Origin: Ceratothoa steindachneri
Lineage: Eukaryota > Arthropoda > Malacostraca > Isopoda > Cymothoidae
NCBI GenBank assembly: GCA_963969495.1
Contig: OZ018333.1
Span: forward strand, 17,127,937-17,191,936
DNA length: 64,000 nucleotides
Direction of reading: 5' to 3'
In this document: in pieces, positions 52,180-63,619 of the stretch
Layout of the letters: every line of letters begins with the position of its first letter
How positions within the stretch are numbered: position 1 is the stretch's first letter
Notes under the pieces: model-generated
What the model saw: the letters and a program-made list of their open reading frames with translations, nothing else
What the model was told of the DNA's origin: nothing
Databases searched by the model: none
Translations under genes and position numbers: made by a program

Positions 52180-53901
52180 CAAAGTTCTAGGCTTAAAAGC
52201 GGACCAGCCCACCAAGTTCACCAGATTAATGCCACCCTGGCTCCCCCGGTGGTGCAGACCCAAGCAGAAACTTCTCCCCCTCCGTCAGGCCACCAGGTAA
52301 ATTTTATTTTTTATAAAAGTTCATCGGGAACTTTGAAATTTGAGGAGGGCAGCGTGAACGGCTGCCGAGTATCGATTCTCGTCAGGGACACAGGATGTAC
52401 GTGTTTACATAAGAACATAAGAAACGAAGGAGACTGCAAAAGACCATTCATGGCCTACACTTGGCAGCTTAAAAGCGGACCAGCCCAGTGGACCCTAACC
52501 ACGAAAAATTTGCGGTGGTAGATGACTACCTTGGGTGGGCGAACCAATTCCCCGTCGTTAGATGTTACCTGCAGTGTCAATATTATGATGGCTGGGAGGA
52601 AGTCATTTCAGAACCCATAAAATTCTGTTCCGTACATATAGGACAGAGCCCCCAAGTAAGTTCCGACCCTGTGTCTCAGGCCACCCTTCCTCGAGGCCGA
52701 GCTAAGAAAGAAGCCCAGGAGCCCGTCCCCATCCGAACCCCGATACCGTCCGATTTCTCGGAGACCCCTAACCAGGACTTTAGGACGGCACAAAAGGAGT
52801 TTGAATTACTAACACCCTTAGGCGATAAGGCCTAAGACAAGGACACGGAGACTGTCCGTGGACCCCAAGAAAAAAAGAACCTCCAACGCGCCCATGGAGA
52901 TACCTTCGTAGAACTGGACGAAACATCGGCGCTTGAAGAAGATTAGCCCGCGGAGTCCCTTAATGTAATACAGATAGTGTGCACCCAACCTGATGCCGAT
53001 TACCCTCCTCCTTCCCTACCAGGCGAGTCTTTGGAACCCTCTGACCTGGATATTGACGCGCAGCTGACACCACATCAAAAGAGTCAGCTACAAGAACTAT
53101 TTGAATGGAGTCACCATTTAACCACCCTATTAGCTCTTTTCGAGCGACTGCGCGAAAATGGCCTCACCATTGGCCCCCGCAAATGCCATTTTGCCCACGA
53201 AACCATAAAATATTTGGGTTTCAAAATAGGACAAAGCAAGATAGGTCCCCAAGAGAACAAGATTAAGGCAATTGCCGACATGCCCCTCCCGATTACAAAG
53301 AAGCAATTAAGATCGTTCCTAGGATCAGCTTCTCACTATCAGCGATTTGTTCCGAATTTCGCTTCAATTTCGCCCCCCCCCCCCAGCCCCCTTCAAAAAA
53401 ATAATTCCCCCGATCGTTTACGTTGGAATGATGTCGCTATTTCCCATTTTAATCAGCTCAAGAGTAAGCTCATTTCTGCCCCCATTTTTAAGTTGCCCAA
53501 CCCGGAAAAATCCTTTGGGATTAAGCCCGACGCGTCCAACGAGGGCATTGGAAGTGTACTCCTTCATTACAAGGATGACGGAACGAGTCATCCAGTTGCA
53601 TATGCAGGTCGCCAATTATTACCACGCGAAGAGAGATATGCCACTATAGAGAAGGAAGCTCTATCAATTATCTGGGTCATAGACAAATTCAAAATGTGCT
53701 TGATACGAAAAGAATTTCAGATAGGAACCGACCACCGTCCGTTAGCCTATATTAGGAATGTGCGACACTACAAACGGCCGAATCAGGCGCTGGAGTATAC
53801 TCTTGCAAGAGTATCAATTTAAAATAAATTATATAAAAGGTTCCGATAACCAGGTCGCTGACGCACTCAGTAGGAATGCGTTACCGAATAGCGTAGAGTA
53901 A
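52180..53901 (+). pseudogene. Gypsy pol relic: protease, RT ends and RNase H; no integrase
   Basis: The aspartic-protease motif VRDTGCT is at about 52383-52403. A spacer (52488-52835) includes CYLQCQYYDGWEE. Pol proper runs at about 52960-53880: RT start LTPHQKSQLQELF, then a direct jump to HLTTLLALFERLRENGLTI and CHFAHETIKYLGFKIG, so about 170 residues with the YVDD palm are missing in frame. RNase H follows with IKPDASNEGIGSVL, IEKEALSIIW and TDHRPLAYI, keeping the acidic residues. The usual end block NYIKGSDNQVADALSRN lies at 53830-53875 after a frameshift, then a stop at about 53899. No integrase coding sequence follows. Confidence 0.82.
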
Positions 53902-54316
53902 TTGTATTCATAGAATTAGTATCTTCATGTAGGTATATACCGTCTTGTACGACTTAAATTAGATTCTCTTGTATTATAATTAGTTAATGTATATGTCTGA
54001 ATTTTGTAACGCTCAATGTCTATTTTTTTTGTATGTATATAAATTTGTACCCATTAATTACGTATAAATTATTTTGTCCCATATGTACTAATTTTATATC
54101 ATTTCATTGTTCCATGCCCTTTTTGGGGGGGATTAAGTTGTATTAAAGGTTATTTTTCCCTGTAATCTAAAGATCAAAATAATCATATGTATTGAGGTAA
54201 TACTAGTTTGGTGCAGGAAGGTACGGTTGGTACAAGAAAACGAGTTCTCCACAACGGAGCTCTATCGTTGTCCCTTCTCTCTTTTTTTTCGAAGTGACAA
54301 TTTCCCCCGGAATGGA
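53902..54316 (+). other. Gypsy 3' region with polypurine tract
   Basis: AT-rich non-coding sequence after the pol stop. A ttttggggggga tract at 54121-54132 is a plausible polypurine tract, which would prime plus-strand synthesis just upstream of the 3' LTR. Downstream sequence to 54316 does not match 49420-50545, so the 3' LTR is absent or unrelated. Confidence 0.5.
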
Positions 54317-55250
54317 GGGATTATGACAAAATTTAATTTTATGTTTGTAGGAATTACAGGATGTTTTAAAGTGGAGTTTAATCCAATACAATATTACATT
54401 ATATTATTTTATTTGTTTATTATTCTATTAGTTCTATAAACAATTTTTATCAGGATCTTATTTAAAAATAAATTGTATATTAATTTTATTTATGGATTAA
54501 ATTGAATTTTAAGATTTCCTATTGTAATACTCATTCTATAAACAACTTAGAGTGTCTTTCTATTTTAGGTTAACAACAGACAATAACAGTAACTTTGTGA
54601 AGGCCTTTGTCCAGTTTGGAATAGAAGCTGATACATTGCCAGAGCTGCCAGTGGTTCAGGATGTGGACGACCACGTGGTAGTGTTGATGATGTCGCGGTT
54701 GTCCGGTTGGCTTGATCTATGGACAGGCTCGAGTTGGAATTGGAGTATAACAGATTACCTGGTTGCGCCTGCAGCTGCCGATGGTCCTGATGATGTGGGC
54801 ACCATCGTTGAAGAAACATCAAACTGTGAATCCACATGAGGTGTGCTGCCAACACCTATAACCTAGTAGCCAACAAGGATACAGAGGCTAAATTGCATAG
54901 TGCAGTGTTCAATGTGCCATAGGAGGCTACAAGACACGTGTCCTCTGGCATTTACAAGATCGCACCACTGTGGCAGAAGACAGCTTCTACGTTTAGCTGG
55001 CAAGGAGGCTGGTCGTCTTCAACACGACGGAGTTGAACTACAACTATCTGTGGTATCCGTAGCAGAGCTAGGCAGTCCACATCTCCGTACTTTCACCACT
55101 TGCGAAACCGTCATTTGGTTGCGGACTGTTAGTTGCCGAACCCTTTGTTAAAAAAGTTGCGGATCTAGGGGCGCGGAACTCGAAAAAATCAGGTCTGCTA
55201 CCCTTACTCAGGGCTGGCCTTATGGCTACTGGCGTCCTAGGCAAGCACAT
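54317..55250 (+). repeat. Direct repeat R (934 bp), pairs with 48484-49418
   Basis: Same orientation and about 97% identity with repeat L; there is one A-run length difference near 55150. After caagcacat it continues gatcggcgccc, so it carries more of the hAT-type terminal sequence than copy L. Confidence 0.9.
54569..54975 (+). pseudogene. hAT transposase fragment, copy R
   Basis: Counterpart of 48736-49140 with the same TTDNNSNFVKAFVQFG and RCAANTYNLVANKD blocks and the same breaks. A few substitutions distinguish the copies (for example ggt to gat near 54661 and atgatg to ttgatg near 54683). The shared stops show both descend from an already dead copy. Confidence 0.72.
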
Positions 55251-55772
<522 letters not shown>

Positions 55773-55939
55773 TTGGGGATAATGTACTAACATGGACAAA
55801 AGATAGGGAGTGAAATTTTGGGCTTAACTTTTGTTTATCCCTTGTGCCTCCCCGCCTATTGATTTCTTTTCAAATGTGCAAAGATATTACAACGGATTAA
55901 GTCTCTCCCAACCCAAGGCCTATTTAAGGCGACACAACT

Positions 55940-57640
55940 GAAGAGCTATAACATCGTGCACGATTTTTTTTCTCCCAACTCAACTGATTTTGCACAATTC
56001 CTTCATATTTCACTAAATAGGATATCGACTTGTTATAATACAATCTCGAAACCAAAAAATTATAATTATCCACCCATATAGAGGGAGAGACGTGATGCTA
56101 ATGAACAAAGAAGAACATATATAGAAAATAAACCTGATCGTAGATGCTCCTTCCAAATTTGCTTCTGTCCCCCCGACTCAAGGACAAAGTCAATAGGCTT
56201 CGTCTCTCCCTCAAAAATTAGCACGTTATTGACGAAGGCACCTACAAACAACTTCACGCTACTGGCTTAACCTATGCTCAACTCTACGGTCTCTCTAAAT
56301 CCAGAAAGCGAATGTACCTCTGCGAATTATATTAACAACTTATAGCCTTCCTAATTATAAAATTACTAAACTTGTTGCCTCCCCTAATTAGCTCACTCCC
56401 CACTAACAAATAAACTAGTAAAAATTCTACTACATATTAAGGAAGAACTTAATTTACTACATCCTTACCTATACATGATCAGTTTTGACGTAACCTCACT
56501 CTATACCAGTCTCCCAATTCTAAAAGACCTTTAATACTCTTTTTTTTGCGTCTTCCCTTCTATAAACTTTCTTTATCACTTTTTCAACCAAAAGCAAATA
56601 CTCCATGCTGTTTCTCAAGACAACTACTTCTCCTTTCATGACAAACTATTCCACCAAATAGGTGGCCGCCCTATTGGTAATCTTGTTACCGTCCGTCTAG
56701 CGAACCTCTTCATGTCTTCCTTAGAGGAAAAGGTGCTTGACAATCGCTCACTTTAATTTCGTCCTATATTCTATATGAGATACGTCGACGACACGATGCC
56801 ATTTTTGTGCCCTGGAAATTCTCCAAATCAATTTCCAGAGTAGATTAGACAACTACACCCAAATAAAAAATTCAACCAAGAAATTACTCCAGCCTCTTTC
56901 TAGACCTACTAATACGCACACCTGACAGTTTCTCCATTTGCATTTAACGTAAACCAATATAGATAGGTTTGGATTACATTTTCTCAGTTAATGGGCAACC
57001 AAATTTTAATTAAACTCTATCGATACTTTATTTTCCCGCGTATTTATCCTCCCCCCCTCCTACCTCAGCTTTCACAACGAAGTTACCTTCCTCTCTAATT
57101 AATTCACCCAAATCGGATACCCGCTAATCTTATTCGACTAAACTCTTCGAACATTTCTTAATGCAAAGTTCAATCGTACAGTCCCGTCTTACAATGTGCC
57201 TAAATAGAAGGTATTCATACCCCTTCCTTATATAGGACACCTCAACTCTCTTCTTTGGTCTAAACTCTCACCTCTCCTAACACACACTTTCCCCCCTACA
57301 ACTTTCAACCAGAATTTCAAAGCCCACACAAATTACGACGCCTCTTTAACACCAAAGACAAAGTGCCAACGTTGCTTCGATCCTCGATTATTTACGAATA
57401 TAACTGCTCGCAATTTAAATCCGAGGTTAATTTAGGTTCGACGCACTATATTTTACATGCTTGTATTTACACACATCTTGGGATAAGCCATAGAATTGAA
57501 TTCCACATTACTTATTCAGAAATTTTCCCTATTAGATTACAACATCAGACCCAACGACCTAACCATACATCTTCTTTCGATTAATTTTCAAGTAAAGACA
57601 ACCAACACAGAACGTCAATTAAGAACACTAAAATCTATCT
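55940..57640 (+). mobile_element. Penelope-like element: RT and GIY-YIG, heavily mutated
   Basis: Plus-strand frames show Penelope RT hallmarks in order: SFDVTSLYTSLPI (about 56480-56520), a FHDKLFHQIGGRPIGNLV block (about 56632-56685) matching Y/F-x-Q-x-x-G-x-P-x-G, LANLFMSSLEEKVL (about 56699-56740), and MRYVDDT with YVDD at 56781-56792. Then come SFLDLLIRT and RKPI blocks (about 56890-56960). The 3' part, 57363-57584, encodes IIYEYNCS, LGSTHYILHACIYTHLGISH, fitting the GIY-YIG endonuclease C terminus (Y-x-C...YxGST...R-x-x-H). Stops occur every few tens of codons. Penelope-like elements use GIY-YIG for integration. Confidence 0.8.
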
Positions 57641-58130
57641 AAATTAAAATTACAAACCAGAGACTAAACTCCGATACCACCCCTGTCCTTTTATTATTAT
57701 TACATATGTGAATAACCACGGTCGTACACCCAATAACTTCTCTCACCTCAAACAAGTAATAATGCTCACAAACATTCATTTTCCACCTATATAAGGAAGA
57801 AACATAACAGGTTATTCTCTTAAATATAAGGATTATCATAACCTTTCCATTTCTTTACAGTTAATACGCTCCAATTTCCGTTATTTTACATTCACCTTTC
57901 CCATTTCTCCAAGCAATCTATAGATTTCTAATGATAAACAGATCTCTTACTTAACTTCATTCATTTAAATCTTTTTCTTTTAAGCCCCTAAACTTAAATT
58001 TGAGATCCAAAATGTACCAAATAATTACCATGTTAAGATCAAAACTAAAATTATATGGACCTTTGGATTTAATATGTAGATAGCTTAGAGTAGGAAAGGG
58101 GCGTACAGAAAAATAAATTAAAAAAAGTAG
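57641..58130. other. No recognisable gene
   Basis: AT-rich, probably including the 3' part of the Penelope-like element. No motif seen. Confidence 0.4.
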
Positions 58131-58134
58131 CGAA

Positions 58135-58225
58135 ACGAGTTTCGAACGCGCTTCCCGCGTCGCGGGACAGCTGTTAGCGAGAGTCCTAAACCACTCAGGC
58201 ATACTGAGTCCCAAAAAAGACTCAT
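58135..58225 (-). other. tRNA-like sequence (Ser/Leu-type), pseudogene or SINE head
   Basis: On the minus strand, tatgcctgagtggtttagga is A-box-like, gcgttcgaaactcg is B-box-like, and between them lies a GC-rich arm (gtcccgcgacgcgggaa) like the long variable arm of class II tRNAs. The loop tcgctaa could present anticodon GCT. The acceptor stem does not pair and the anticodon stem is poor, so it is not a functional tRNA. A T run follows, as after a Pol III gene. Confidence 0.45.
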
Positions 58226-58379
58226 TCAAGCAAAAGATTTAAGCCGCTTGCCTGAACTTCTCGCACGCTACAAATATCAGTCTTTGAGAATGGGTTTCCA
58301 ACCCGAAGCGTCGATACCAAAGAAATAAATTTACAAGATGGAAAACATAAGTGTTGCTCTATTGCTTCATCCTTAAACT

Positions 58380-58880
58380 ACCTAGAGACCAGGATTTGAG
58401 GGGCATTTGGCGTTGAGGCGCGAAAAATGGGAAGCTCAGTTATGACCCAATAACCCCTTCCCTGCCTGTAATGGGTTGACCACCTCCCTGTCGCCGTTCT
58501 ATGGAACATATGGCTGTACTGCTTGGGCGGGCACCATGCCCAGAATACAAGGCTGTGATTTTTAAACTCTACCCACCCTGTAGAGCAGGAGATAAAGAGT
58601 CGTAGAGTGGCCAGTCATTATCAAGTGGATATGGCACGACCACCCCACTTGGATGCAATCCTAGTGTGGAACCCCTACCCCCTCTTGGTGCATGGGGGTG
58701 CTATATAACTCCACTCTAACCTGGTCCCTCGGGACAGCCTCAATGGTAGGCGCCGCCCCGCTTAATTGTGGTAGGGTTGACGGTGGCCTAAGGGCTGTAG
58801 TATCAAAGGATTTCTCCTTTGATCTCCAAAGCGGTTGGAGGGGGCAGAGAACAATTCAACAACAATAACAACATTTCCCC
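58380..58880 (+). other. GC-richer unassigned repeat-like segment
   Basis: The base composition differs sharply from its AT-rich neighbours. It contains inverted phrases such as caaaggatttctcctttg (58804-58821), and ends in a caacaacaataacaac tail (58850-58871) of the kind that ends some RTE/I-type LINEs. No frame is supported. It may be a truncated retroelement 3' end. Confidence 0.35.
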
Positions 58881-58949
58881 CAAATGAGGAATTTTAGGGA
58901 GAAAACAAAATAAAAATGAAACAAGAAATTATTTAGAAATAGAATTAGA

Positions 58950-59155
58950 ACTAACCTAATGTAACCAACCCTTCCTAATCTAACATAGCAATCGGAACAT
59001 AACCGACCCCCTCCCCTGACTTAACCACTCCACCATAATTTAACCACCCTTCTTTACCTTAACCGACCTCAACTAACCTAACCACCACCCGTAACCACCT
59101 CCACCTAACCTAACCACCGCACTCTACCCTAACCAACCACTCCTATCCTAAACTT
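58950..59155. repeat. Degenerate CCTAA-type repeat
   Basis: Many interrupted units of taacc, cctaacc and ctaacctaac (for example around 59066 and 59105) lie over about 200 bp. The strand is C-rich and G-poor. It resembles a decayed interstitial stretch of the arthropod TTAGG telomere motif, but no long perfect run remains. Confidence 0.6.
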
Positions 59156-59274
59156 AATGTAAGAAATACACTATTACCAAATGCCCAGAAATAACGAACG
59201 GTGGCGGATCCAGGATAAAATTGGGGGAGGGTAGCTAACCTGAATTGCTCCCTCTGAGTAGTCTGAGAAAATGG

Positions 59275-59557
59275 CATTGATGATTAATAAGCGTTATCAT
59301 AGACATAATTGATAATAAATAACAGCGTCTCATTGATGATTGATAAGGGTTATAATAGACAGAATTGATAATAAATGACAGCCTCTCATTGATGATTAAT
59401 AAGGGTTATTATAATAGACAGAATTGATAATAAATGACAGCATCTCATTGATGATTAATAAGGGTTATAATAGACAGAATTGATAATAAATGACAGCATC
59501 TCATTGATGATTAATAAGGGTTATAATAGAGAGAATTGATAATAAATGACAGCATCT
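59275..59557. repeat. 56-bp minisatellite, 5 copies
   Basis: Units begin cattgatgattaataagggt at 59275, 59331, 59387, 59446 and 59502. Four are 56 bp and one is 59 bp because of an extra ttat-type triplet. Copies 3-5 are nearly identical and copy 1 is the most divergent, so expansion proceeded toward the right. Confidence 0.95.
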
Positions 59558-59741
59558 CATAAAAGAGTGAGCAACGACTCTCTCAAATCCGATTTTTATT
59601 CCACACATCAGAAAATTATGAATTGTAGTTTTGGGACGTCAGTTAAAGTATAATACTGAATTTAATAATTATTTTGAGATTTAACTGTATTTTAGACATG
59701 TATCATATATGATACATCTAATCGCAATGGTTTAAAAAAAC

Positions 59742-59742
<1 letters not shown>

Positions 59743-59799
<57 letters not shown>
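59743..59799. repeat. (AT)n microsatellite, 57 bp
   Basis: Uninterrupted TA tract inside the hAT-type MITE. Confidence 0.97.
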
Positions 59800-59801
<2 letters not shown>

Positions 59802-59945
59802 TATATTATTAGATAGCTCTTTTTGAATAGCAGAATTTAAATATGGCTAAAGAGAAATCTAAACATAAAGGGGTCTGATTTTTTTTTTGGGGGGGGGGGC
59901 TTCATCTCCCTAGCCCACCTTCCTGGATCCGCGCCTGATAACGAA

Positions 59946-60179
59946 ACTCGTTATTATTTTAATTGTCCAAAATGTATCGTGAAATGATAGTGGTAAAGAT
60001 GAGCTAAATTGCTACCATCGAGGTATATATAGAAGATAAGTCGGTTCGGAGGAAAAAGTAGATAGCTTTAAAGTGTGGTTCTCATGATCAAGATGTGTGT
60101 CTGGATTACGAAATGCCTTGAGACAGAGTGTAATCCACTGCACTACCACAGCAGACCGAGTTGATGAGAACGTTAGTGA
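59946..60179. other. Short non-coding interval
   Basis: The minus strand near 60160-60095 has a gtggtagtgcagtgg phrase and a weak tttcgtaatcc phrase that faintly resemble tRNA promoter boxes; too weak to call. Confidence 0.35.
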
Positions 60180-61040
60180 ATGCTCAGTTTGATTTGGAAT
60201 GTGTCAGGAAGATGCGCGAGAGTATGATGGTGCCCTCGATATACTGCTCGCCAAATTTAATCCAGAGATGACCACGCTGAATTAATTTGCTATCATTCTC
60301 ATTTAAAATTTTGCCCTCAATTTTTCTGTCGTCCGCAAATTTGAATAATCTACCAAGTAGGCCAATGTCCATATCGTTTACATAAATACGGAACAACAAT
60401 GGTCCCAACACAGACCCCTGGGGCACGACACTAGTTACATTTTTCCACTCCGAAAATTTCCCGTTTAAACTACTCTCTACTTACCATTACTTAGCCACGA
60501 CTCTATCCATTGTAGCAGGTTTCCCCTAATTCCACGAGCAAAACGATTAATTAGTAGTCGCCTATGAGGAACGGTGTCGAGTGCCTTAGCGAAGTCTAAG
60601 TAAACTATGTCTAAAGATCTATTTTCAACATAGCTTTTGATCATGCTATCATAAAATTCTAAAACATTAGTTAGACATGAACGTTTCTATGTAAAGTCTT
60701 GTTGATCATCATTTATGAGATTATGCGTTTCCAAATGATCAATCACCTTTTCGCGAATGACGAATTCTATTAATTTACCTATGATGGATGTTAAACTTAT
60801 GGGTCGATAATTGGTCGAAAGTTCTCTTTTTTCCCGTCTTAAAAATAGGAGTAATATTTGCTAGATTAAAATCTAATGGCACGATACTTTCTTCTAAACA
60901 TTAGTTAGAAAATTCGTTAGCGGTACCACTAACACGTTTCGAATTTCTTTTAAATGCGCCAGTTAAATTAAATCAGGAACTGGAGATTTACTGGATTTTA
61001 ACTTACTGATATAAAAATCTATTTCTGCTTCGAATAATTC
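60180..61040 (-). mobile_element. CR1/L2-like LINE RT fragment, minus strand
   Basis: In minus-strand order: SKLKSSKSPVPDLI (about 61000), NYRPISLTSIIGKLIEFVI (about 60815-60760), LINDDQQDFT, SLDIVYLDFAKALDTVPHRR (about 60620-60565), then PQGSVLGPLLFRIYVNDMD (60420-60365) and the catalytic FKFADD (about 60350-60330), where the TK that normally follows is RK. It ends after the IQRGHLWIKFGE-like block at about 60230. It is 5'- and 3'-truncated with several frameshifts. Its VYLDFAKALD version distinguishes it from the main CR1-like family. Confidence 0.8.
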
Positions 61041-63120
61041 GATATTGGTTAAATGGTTATGCTCGTTAAAGTTTATCATGTTTCTTTCAACACCGAACTC
61101 CACCACCCTCTCCATTTTATCCTGCTACCCCTGTGTAGCAAAAGCTCCAGTTATTCTATCTCACACCCTGTCTATTCATATCTCCATCAACCGATACTCA
61201 CACAAAATTCCTTCCACCACTCATCCTAGGTCATTAAAAAAACCCTATTTTTCTCACCCTCACTTTTACCATTACTGATTAGCCTTTTGCGAACTCTTTA
61301 TTTCTTTAATAGTGTCCATACACTACAACCACGTAAAATTTCACCGTTGTAAAATCCTCACGCATCATTCAAAATCACCGCCACACCTTATTTACTCCTC
61401 CCACCCAGATCGCACTCTAACCCACAGAAACTCTTCAGTTTCTTTCTTGTTTGTCTCACATAAAACAAGCATATGCGAGCTCCCTCTTTTAAACACTTTG
61501 ATTATTACTCTTTTTTTCCTATATCACATCTACCAATCGCATGCCAAACACTGATTCTGTCCACACAACAAAAAACTGCACGATTTCTCAGGCCAACAAC
61601 CCCTACCCGGGTTTAGTAGCCCTTTACGACGAGCGCCGGTGCGCCTGTTTGGGTCTTCTCTCTACCCCACAAATAAGCTACAGTTGTTTTTGTTGTTGTT
61701 TTTTACATTCACTAATATTTCGCTTTATTTACGAGCCTCTTGGATCTCGCTAACAAAAATGACAAACATTTGCATATGCAATGTCCTCTGTTGTCGCCCG
61801 ACCAAAATTCGAATTCCTGAGGTTTTGTGGACTTAAGTTAAACCTCGTTTTGTTATCATGTCGGCCAATTCATCCCAAAGTGATGAAAGGGTGGCTTGTT
61901 ACTTAGCACACGGGAATTCGGCCTCTAGCGTCCTCAACCTTAAGGGTCAAAATAGCGTTTTTGTGCCTCATATAGCCCCGCTCTTGTAGAATGACGTCAG
62001 CGTTTGAACACAAAAAAAAACGGAGTTCCCTCAACGGAAATTGGGGACTGGGTGGGGTTTTGTTATTACTTACTTAAAAATACGAAGCGAAAACCAACGA
62101 GTGCATCAACGTAGGAAATTTGGTAAGGATAAATCTGTATGGAAGTGAAAATATGTGGAAGATATGCAACCAGAGATCCATCTGCAAGCATTGGGGCAGG
62201 AAGTGTATGCTTTCCTTCGGATTTCGGCCCCGGCATAGTTGCTTATTAAACACTTTACATCCCCTAACGGAAGGATATTCAATATATCAAAATTACCTTG
62301 TGGGTCTAAGGGTCAGGTCAGCGGGACTGTCAGATAGGCTTACGGGCCTGGTCTTTTTTAGCCAGAGCCGATTTTCGGTTCAGTCGATATTATACTTCAA
62401 TTTAGTTTCCTTCCAAACTCAGTCACCAAATTGTTTACGTCACGTTTATTGGTAGCGGCCGAATACCCCTACTCATCCTATTTTTTTTAGTTTCCGGGGG
62501 TATATTTGAAATAATTAAAAATGATCAAGTTATTAAGAAAGGAAACTCGACTTATTTTGTTTGTTGTAATTTAATACGAGTAAAACGGGGCACAATAGTC
62601 AAAAGTCTTTAGGAATAGGTACCCCTAAAATAACGCAAAACGATCAAATTTCTTTCAAATCCGACCAGAGAAAATATTTTGTCATCTTTTAAGGGTGACT
62701 TTAAAAAAGGTAAACTATTATATAACATATTGATAGGCTAGGCAGTAGATTTTTGTTAGCCATATGAAAACAACTGTCTTTTATTAAATCGATGGTGCTG
62801 AATTCGGTAATTATTTACTTTAACGCAATCACTTTTTATGTAAATTTTATTACTTCTTCCTTTAGTTTTTTTTATGTGTTTTGTTCGTCTGTTCTTTTTT
62901 GGCGGTTGGAAGGCAAAATGCGGAAAAAACATTTTTATTCCGAATCGTTTGAATTCGGAGGAAACCTCAATTTGAGGAAATTTGCCTTACGACCGACAAA
63001 AATGAAGAACAGATTTTAACAAAGCAGAAAAATTAGGTCAAGAAAAAATAACATGAGCTAACATAACCTAACTTTCAATTTTTAAATTACCAGTTTATGA
63101 AACTATATAAACATTTTGTG
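61041..63120. other. About 2 kb with no recognisable gene
   Basis: Several open frames of 60-110 codons (the longest 62120-62455, plus) lack any motif that I recognise. 61045-61560 is C- and A-rich on the plus strand and could be decayed coding sequence. Nothing definite. Confidence 0.4.
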
Positions 63121-63125
63121 CATAC

Positions 63126-63330
63126 CTAATAATAGGGGCGCGAAGCCCCTATATTCCATTCTGAGTGCGGGTTCCATCCCCCGATTTTTTTTGCATTATC
63201 CGTAGTATAAACAACTCGAAAGCACAAAACGAGTCCGACTTTGTCGCCTTTCACCTTATGACCCCCCCCCCCCCCAAGGAAAAGCAGATTTGGATAAATA
63301 ACCTTAATAAAGATTTTCATTGCATATCAG
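63126..63330. other. Hairpin-bearing repeat-like segment
   Basis: ataggggcgcgaagccccta (63132-63151) is a strong hairpin with 7-8-bp arms, like the G/C hairpins in other repeats here (15160-15220, 32855-32900, 41900-41945). A 15-base C run follows at about 63263. The element boundaries are unknown. Confidence 0.45.
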
Positions 63331-63619
63331 GGTCACCATGAAACTCTTTTACGACGAGGTGTTCGAAATATAATTCACATCCACTACAAGTCATAACGCA
63401 AAGCTTTCAAGTCCAACCAACAGTGGCCTATGGGCAAAAAGATGAAGTAAGTTCAATCAAAATTATGTAGACAATGTTACGTCACTGTAGCATTTTTTTG
63501 CCAAAATATTGAAATTCAAACTTTATTATAATAATAGTAACATCGACCGCTTAATAAATTCTATATAGATGGATTCATAAAATGTGCTTGACATAATAGA
63601 AGAGATTAAATTTGTTTGT

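Larger units (their letters stand above)
59199..59937. mobile_element. hAT-type MITE, 739 bp, perfect 8-bp TSD
   Basis: ataacgaa occurs at 59191-59198 and 59938-59945. The left end cggtggcggatccagga and the reverse complement of the right end caggcgcggatccagga share 14 of 17 bases. An 8-bp TSD with short TIRs fits hAT. The interior has no frame and consists largely of a minisatellite and an (AT)n tract. Confidence 0.88.

Noticed and set aside
48484..55250. 935-bp direct repeats as true LTRs of the Gypsy element
   Set aside because: They lack TG...CA edges, encode hAT transposase blocks, and the right copy does not follow the polypurine tract directly.
60095..60165. Possible tRNA-like sequence on the minus strand
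   Set aside because: Only a weak A-box-like phrase and a poor B-box match; no stem pairing.
62120..62455. 111-codon plus-strand frame as a possible host exon
   Set aside because: No recognisable domain, no splice context and composition like the surrounding non-coding DNA.
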